From: Janthinobacterium sp. CG3
GTDB lineage: Bacteria; Pseudomonadota; Gammaproteobacteria; Burkholderiales; Burkholderiaceae_D
NCBI RefSeq assembly: GCF_000344615.1
Contig: NZ_KB467824.1
Location: forward strand, 604,445-668,444
Length of the DNA stretch: 64,000 bases
Reading direction: 5' to 3'
In this document: positions 59,455 through 64,000 of the stretch, in pieces
Position numbering within the stretch: position 1 is the first letter of the stretch
Layout of the letters: every line of letters starts with the position of its first letter
The notes under the pieces: model-generated
Seen by the model: the letters and a program-made list of their open reading frames with translations, nothing else
The model's database searches: none
What the model was told of the DNA's origin: nothing
Position numbers and translations under genes: made by a program

Positions 59455-60876
59455 TTACAGTTCCACGCGGTTGCGGCCGGAATGCTTGGCCTTGTACAGC
59501 GCCGTGTCGGCCGACGAGAGCATGGTTTCGATGGGTGTACCGCTGCCCGGCAAACAGCACACGCCGATGCTGACGGTGGAATTGAGCGACTGGCTGCCGC
59601 CCACCGCCACCGCGTGCCGCGCGAACGCGTCGCAGATGCGCTGCGCGATGAGGCGCGCGTCCTCCGCGCCGCAGCCGGGTAGCAGCACGGCGAATTCCTC
59701 GCCGCCCAGCCGTCCCAGCAGGTCGCCGCTGCGCAGGCCCGCTTCGGCAACGCGTGCGAAGTTGGTCAACACCACGTCGCCGGCGGCGTGGCCGTAGCTG
59801 TCGTTGACCTTCTTGAAGAAATCGATATCCATCATCATCACCGCCACCGGCCGGCGATGCAGTTGCGGCGTGGCGAGGAGCGCTTCGGCGCATGTCAAGA
59901 AGCCGCCCCGGTTCAGCACCTGCGTCAGCGCGTCGTGCGACGCGGCGTATTTCAGGCGCGCCAGCAGTTCGTCGCGCGCCACCATCACGCTGGCCACCGT
60001 CAGCGGCGCCAGCGCCGTCAATGTCACGCCGACGCGCAAGGACATGATGGCTTGCTGGCTGTCGAAATTGGCGCCGATCACCAACGTGCCGCTGGAGATG
60101 GCCAGTAGCGTCCACAGGGAAAAGAACAGCGTGATGCCGGCCGTCGCGAACAGGCTGTACGTCAGCGCGCACCACAGCATGGCGGGGATGGGGTAGGGGA
60201 TCACGCCCGGCCCGCCCAGCTGCGTACCCAGCCACAGGCTGGCGGCGAAGGCGGCCAGCGGCGCCAGTTGCTCCACGCGCCAGCTGGACCAGTCGGCGCG
60301 GCGCTTGTGCTCCGTCAACCAGCGCCGCACGTCGGGCATGGTCAGCATCACCGGGAGTATCGCGATGTAGTTCACCAGCTCGGTCGAAAACCAGAATGCG
60401 AAGCCGTGGGAGGGGCTGCCGCCGAACAGCACCGGATGGATGAAGATGCCCACCGCGCCGGCCGCGGCCGCGCCGCTGACCACCACCAGCACGAAACGCA
60501 GCATGGAGCGCGGGTGGCGCAGGCTCTGGTACTCCGGGTTCATGCGCGACAGCAGGAAATAGCAGACCGATACACCCATCAGGTTGGTGGCGGTGAGCAT
60601 GGCGCTCTTGGGCCAGCCGTGTTGCATGTAGAGGTCGGCCAGCATGTAGGCGCCGGCGGCCACCAGCCAGTGCAGCGGTGTTGGCGGATGGCGGGGGCGC
60701 AGCATCAGGCCGACCAGCACCGCGTTGGCGGGCCAGAAAGCGGCAAGCACGCCCGGCGGCGCGGTGTAGATGCCGAAAATGGAGCAGGCGAAGACGATTA
60801 CGCCGATAAACAGCACGTCTTGCAGGTCGAAGCCGTCGACTGGCCGCGCGTCGTCGGCGGCCTGGTTGATGCCCAT
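59455..60876 (-). CDS. MASE1-domain diguanylate cyclase (GGDEF)
   Basis: The 473-residue membrane protein has an N-terminal MASE1-like sensor of about eight helices (residues 20-300; VLAAFWPANAVLVGLMLRP is typical) and a C-terminal GGDEF domain with the active motif RLGGEEFAVLLPG and substrate-site residues DIDFFKKVNDSYGHAAGD. It should make c-di-GMP from GTP at the inner membrane. No upstream RxxD inhibitory site is evident: the motif five residues before GGEEF reads SGDLLGR, not RxxD. GGAGG precedes ATG 60876. Single gene. Confidence 0.9.
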   Translation of the reverse strand: MGINQAADDARPVDGFDLQDVLFIGVIVFACSIFGIYTAPPGVLAAFWPANAVLVGLMLRPRHPPTPLHWLVAAGAYMLADLYMQHGWPKSAMLTATNLMGVSVCYFLLSRMNPEYQSLRHPRSMLRFVLVVVSGAAAAGAVGIFIHPVLFGGSPSHGFAFWFSTELVNYIAILPVMLTMPDVRRWLTEHKRRADWSSWRVEQLAPLAAFAASLWLGTQLGGPGVIPYPIPAMLWCALTYSLFATAGITLFFSLWTLLAISSGTLVIGANFDSQQAIMSLRVGVTLTALAPLTVASVMVARDELLARLKYAASHDALTQVLNRGGFLTCAEALLATPQLHRRPVAVMMMDIDFFKKVNDSYGHAAGDVVLTNFARVAEAGLRSGDLLGRLGGEEFAVLLPGCGAEDARLIAQRICDAFARHAVAVGGSQSLNSTVSIGVCCLPGSGTPIETMLSSADTALYKAKHSGRNRVEL

Positions 60877-61098
60877 GAAGGCCCTCCACCTAAATCAATC
60901 AGTCCATTGTGCGCAAGTCGGTAGCTCAAGTCAATCGGCGTGGCAAGGATGTGGCGGCGCGGCGCCTCAGTCGTCGTACCCGCCCTTGCCATGATTGAAC
61001 TCACCAGCCACTGCCAGGTCGACCGCAGCGTGCCCGCCCAGCTTCCGCTTGGCGTTAAACGTGTATTATCCGTATTTTAACAAGGACATAACAATACA

Positions 61099-61392
61099 AT
61101 GAAGGCAACAATAATGACCGTCAGCCTCTGCTTGGGCGTCGTCTTCGCTCTTAGTGGGTGCAGGTATTTTTCACCATTCGTGTATGTCGGGGGCGACTCA
61201 TGCACTATCGATCCCAGAAACACGCCCGTAAAACTTTGTGAGGTGGTCGAAACGGAGCGGCAAAAACGAGGATGGGGATATACGGATGCCGAAGCGAAGT
61301 TGATGCGGAAACAGGCTCTGGCGGAATGTAAAGGTATTGACTGGAAAATTCGTGATGGCTTCCACCCCGAAAAGGGCTTGTATTGCGATTGA
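61099..61392 (+). CDS. Small lipoprotein
   Basis: The 97-residue protein has a type II signal peptide: the hydrophobic segment IMTVSLCLGVVFALSGC with lipobox LSGC, cysteine at residue 21. The mature part is about 75 residues with three further cysteines (in GGDSCTID, VKLCEVV and AECKGIDW, plus the terminal YCD), so disulfides are likely in the periplasm. AAGGA lies upstream of ATG 61099. The composition is somewhat AT-richer than the surroundings. I do not recognise a family. Confidence 0.7.
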   Translation: MKATIMTVSLCLGVVFALSGCRYFSPFVYVGGDSCTIDPRNTPVKLCEVVETERQKRGWGYTDAEAKLMRKQALAECKGIDWKIRDGFHPEKGLYCD

Positions 61393-61455
61393 CGGCGTGA
61401 TCTAACCGGGGCCGCGTCCCGCATGCGACCCCGATCGGTGCAAGCCCGGCGCGTG

Positions 61456-62055
61456 TCAGCTTGGACTGCCTAGGCGCGCGATGATGGCGGCCTGCGCCGG
61501 GAATTGCGCCTGCAGCGCGCTGATCTGCGCCGCGCTCGGACGCGACGAGTCGCGCTTGTCCCAGGCCGGGGCCAGGCTGCAACTGACCAGCGCGTACCCG
61601 GGGCCCAGCAGTTCGGCGCCAAACCACTGCTGGCCGCGCGCGACGCCGTGAAACGACTGGCCCTGCTCGAGATCGGCGCCGATATCGCAACTGGTGTAGA
61701 GCCCGGTGTCGGCAAACGCGTGCAGCCGGATGGCGCTACCCTGGTGGAAGAACCACTGCTCGTCCTGGTTGAGGCCGTGCAGTTGGAGCACCGTGCTGGC
61801 TTTGAGCAGGAAGTAGTTGCTCGAGTAAATCGGGCGGTCGCCGTCGAAGCGCTCGGGCAGGGTCGCGCGCAGTAGCGTGGCCGCGCCGCCCGGTCCCGGC
61901 GCCACGTAGCCGCCGATGCCGGTCGGCTGCAGTCGCAGTCGCGCGATCAGCCGGTCGGCCGGGTCGCCGGTGGCGGCAAAGGACTCGGCGCCGCCGATGT
62001 TGTTGGCGTTGCTGGCGCCGCCGTCGGCGGCGCAAAAGGTGTTGGGCGTGTGCAT
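61456..62055 (-). CDS. Cupin-family protein (DUF985/YML079-like)
   Basis: The 199-residue protein contains a double-stranded beta-helix of the DUF985 cupin group: LIARLRLQPTGIGGYVAPGP, SSNYFLLKASTVLQLHGLNQ, DEQWFFHQGSAIRLHAF, GARGQQWFGAEL-like and LVSCSLAPAW segments are in the usual order. Members bind small ligands or metals; enzymatic roles are mostly undefined. GAGGA precedes ATG 62055, ten bases after the stop of the GMC oxidoreductase gene, so both form an operon and may act on the same metabolite. Confidence 0.82.
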   Translation of the reverse strand: MHTPNTFCAADGGASNANNIGGAESFAATGDPADRLIARLRLQPTGIGGYVAPGPGGAATLLRATLPERFDGDRPIYSSNYFLLKASTVLQLHGLNQDEQWFFHQGSAIRLHAFADTGLYTSCDIGADLEQGQSFHGVARGQQWFGAELLGPGYALVSCSLAPAWDKRDSSRPSAAQISALQAQFPAQAAIIARLGSPS

Positions 62056-62065
62056 CCGGGCGTCC

Positions 62066-63808
62066 TCAGGCGCGCGGGCCGGTTGGTTCAAGCAGTTGGT
62101 CGGCCAAGTCCTGGGCCAGCGCCACCATGGTCATGGTCGGGTTCCACGAGCCGCTGGCCGGCCACAGCGCGCCGCCGGTGACGTAGACGTTCTGCACGCC
62201 ATGGGGGCGGTAGTCGAGGCCGACGACGCCCTCGCCGTTGTCGCCCAGCCACAGGCTGGAGCCTTCGTGCACCAGGCCGCCGACGCGGCGCTGCGCGACG
62301 GCGGGGCGCGCGTCCGACCACTCGCCTTGGTTCGGCTCGCCGTGCCAGTACTGGACGCGGCCAGCCTTCGGCGCCAACGCCCGTTCCAGCATTTCAAAGG
62401 TGGCGTGGTCCATCGTGTCCCAGGTCGCGCGGTCGGTGTCGTTCGCCAGCACTTGCAGCGTGACGTTGCTGGTCGGATCGTCCTGGCCGTTCAGGCGCAG
62501 GTGGTTGTCCGGGTTCCTGAAGTCGGTTTCGCCCAGCACCGCGCAGACGAACACCAGATAGTCCTGCGAGCTTTCCAGCTGGGCCAGCGAGGCGGTGGCG
62601 ACGACGTCGGGCATGTAACGCGCCGCTTTTGGCGCGTTCTCGGCGGGATTGAGGTCGGACAGCACCGACAGCTGGACGTGGTATTGCATGCCGCTGTCGG
62701 GATTTTTCCCGGCCAGGTAGATCGCCGCCAGCTCGAGTTCGGCCAGTTTGTCGGCGAACGGGTAGTCGCTGCGCGGGATGCGCGCCACGATCGAGGTGAT
62801 GAAGTGGGCGGTGAAGCGCGCGCCGGCGTTCTTTACTTGCGGGAAGGAGTTCATCAGCAGGGTCGCCGGCGGCAGCGTGCCCATGGCCAGCACCAGTTTG
62901 GCGCTGCCGATGCTGACCGTGCCGCGCGAGGTGTCGAGCGCGGTGGCGACGCCGTCCTGTTCGAAGATTTGCTTGACGACGCAGTTGGTGACGATTTTCA
63001 GCGGCGCGCCCTGGTTGGCGGCGCTCAGCCGGGCCTGTTTGGCGGCCAGCTCGAGCATCACCGACGGGGTGGAGAATTTGGCGAAATCGAGGCCTTTCTG
63101 CTGGCCCGCGCCGGCCGCCAACGGCGCGGCCATGCAGCGGGTCGCCGTTTCGATTTTATGCAGGTTGTCCTGCAACATGGTTTGCAGGCTCAGTTGCAGC
63201 GTGCCGTAGACGGGGCGTTGCTGCGCGACGTGGGCCAGTACGGCGGGCGGCAGGCCGGCGTCGATCTGGTCGGCCGGCACCACGTTGAGCAGTTTTTCAG
63301 CCGACTCGAAGTTTTTTTGCGCGGCCGCGATCGCCTGTTTCGGCCAGTACTGCATTTCGTCGGCGGTCGGCCGCGGGCACCAGGCGCTCCACATGATGCT
63401 GCGGCCGCCGAAGAACGGCACCATGCCGTGCTGGAAGTTGATGTTGCCCGCCGGCTGTTGCGCGGTGCTGCGCGCCAGCGTCCACGGGAACGTTTCCGAC
63501 AGGCCGCCCAAGGTGCTCTGGTAAGGCAGCGGCAGGTTCTGGAAATGCTCGGGCAGGAAGAACGGGCCGCGCTCGACGATCAGGATCTTGCTGTGCGGTT
63601 TGGCGCCGAGGATGCGCTCGGCGAACGCCAGCGAGCAAAAGCCGCTGCCGACAATGATGTAGTCAAACTGGTCTTGCTCGCGCGCCTCCTTCCAGCCGCC
63701 TTCGGAGAGGAAGAAGACGTGGTCCATGACGTTTTGCGGGGTCGGATGCTGCGGCCCGGGAGTGGGGTAGCCATTGGCGAACTGCTTGCTGGACGAGTAT
63801 GTTTTCAT
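62066..63808 (-). CDS. GMC-type flavoprotein oxidoreductase
   Basis: The 580-residue protein has the ADP-binding motif YIIVGSGFCSLAFAERIL, in which the third glycine of GxGxxG is Ser, the middle FFGGRSIMWSAWCPRP region of GMC oxidases, and the C-terminal signature PASGSWNPTMTMVALAQ. GMC enzymes oxidise alcohols or sugars with FAD. No signal peptide is found at the chosen ATG 63808 (MKTYSSSKQF); the frame runs on to 63895 without support. It is followed after ten bases by the cupin gene. The sequence from 63809 to 64000 is AT-richer near 63900-63950 and presumably contains the promoter. Confidence 0.85.
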   Translation of the reverse strand: MKTYSSSKQFANGYPTPGPQHPTPQNVMDHVFFLSEGGWKEAREQDQFDYIIVGSGFCSLAFAERILGAKPHSKILIVERGPFFLPEHFQNLPLPYQSTLGGLSETFPWTLARSTAQQPAGNINFQHGMVPFFGGRSIMWSAWCPRPTADEMQYWPKQAIAAAQKNFESAEKLLNVVPADQIDAGLPPAVLAHVAQQRPVYGTLQLSLQTMLQDNLHKIETATRCMAAPLAAGAGQQKGLDFAKFSTPSVMLELAAKQARLSAANQGAPLKIVTNCVVKQIFEQDGVATALDTSRGTVSIGSAKLVLAMGTLPPATLLMNSFPQVKNAGARFTAHFITSIVARIPRSDYPFADKLAELELAAIYLAGKNPDSGMQYHVQLSVLSDLNPAENAPKAARYMPDVVATASLAQLESSQDYLVFVCAVLGETDFRNPDNHLRLNGQDDPTSNVTLQVLANDTDRATWDTMDHATFEMLERALAPKAGRVQYWHGEPNQGEWSDARPAVAQRRVGGLVHEGSSLWLGDNGEGVVGLDYRPHGVQNVYVTGGALWPASGSWNPTMTMVALAQDLADQLLEPTGPRA

Positions 63809-64000
63809 TGTAGTTTTAGCCAGAAGAAAAGAACGTTGAATGGCACGGCAGCGTAAGCCCCATTCGGTAACGACAAGGCTCGGGGCCTGCAACATACCGT
63901 GGCTGAGATGGATAGTATTTCAATAAATTTTCGCAACTCTATTCAATTGTCACGTTTGCCGCACGGTAGAGGGCGCCCGGCGCCGCCTCCCGCCGGTCGC

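Overview
The window is high-GC, densely coded DNA that looks chromosomal. The gene content points to a betaproteobacterium of the Oxalobacteraceae (Massilia/Duganella/Telluria-like): a PEP-CTERM protein, many hybrid histidine kinases and GGDEF proteins, short-chain chromate transporters, a recC-recB-recD operon, LysE-type exporters with a MocR regulator, and RNase T2. This placement is inferred from gene families and composition, because no rRNA or core phylogenetic marker is present. I found no tRNA, rRNA or CRISPR array.

Layout. 1-4.1 kb: a chromate transporter gene pair (the second gene runs off the left edge), two small genes, a receiver-PAS response regulator flanked on both sides by related DnaA-box clusters, and an HD hydrolase. 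4.4-8.5 kb: a large fusion of an acetoacetate-decarboxylase-like domain to an FAD-dependent oxidoreductase, a decayed ORF and a lipoprotein. 8.6-18.9 kb: a 7TM hybrid kinase, a LysE exporter, a YceI lipoprotein, an exported M1 aminopeptidase, a glutathione-S-transferase pseudogene, a small membrane protein, an exported HEXXH peptidase and a Sel1-like protein.

18.9-28.7 kb is a signalling block: a CheR methyltransferase, a 1629-residue kinase with an array of six near-identical 92-residue HAMP units and three receivers, a REC-GGDEF-degenerate EAL protein, and a divergent GAF-PAS histidine kinase. 28.9-44 kb holds RNase T2, a VOC protein, an RlmN-like radical-SAM methyltransferase, a GNAT enzyme, a divergent MocR/LysE pair, an aldo/keto reductase, a prolyl-oligopeptidase-family enzyme, an exported PHP-type hydrolase, a PEP-CTERM protein with a clear terminator, and a CHASE-PAS hybrid kinase.

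44.2-53.3 kb is recC-recB-recD, translationally coupled by ATGA overlaps. It is followed directly by an AT-richer island (53.4-55.7 kb) with an adenine-type DNA methyltransferase and a convergent partner that is probably its restriction enzyme. Next comes a complete IS4-family element with 12-bp target duplications, then an orphan type VI secretion Hcp gene divergent from a small glycine-zipper membrane protein and an overlapping two-TM protein, proposed here as a pore-forming effector and its immunity protein. The window ends with a MASE1-GGDEF cyclase, a small lipoprotein, and a GMC oxidoreductase followed by a cupin gene.

Four kinds of repeat lie between genes: two oriC-like DnaA-box clusters, three copies of a 27-bp motif, dispersed palindromes built on CCGACAACGTTGGCC or GTCGGGTTACACCCGAC, and a three-copy motif beside the IS element. 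The most notable items for follow-up are the Hcp-linked effector/immunity candidate, the duplicated DnaA-box clusters, the restriction-modification island beside recCBD, and the decarboxylase-oxidoreductase fusion.
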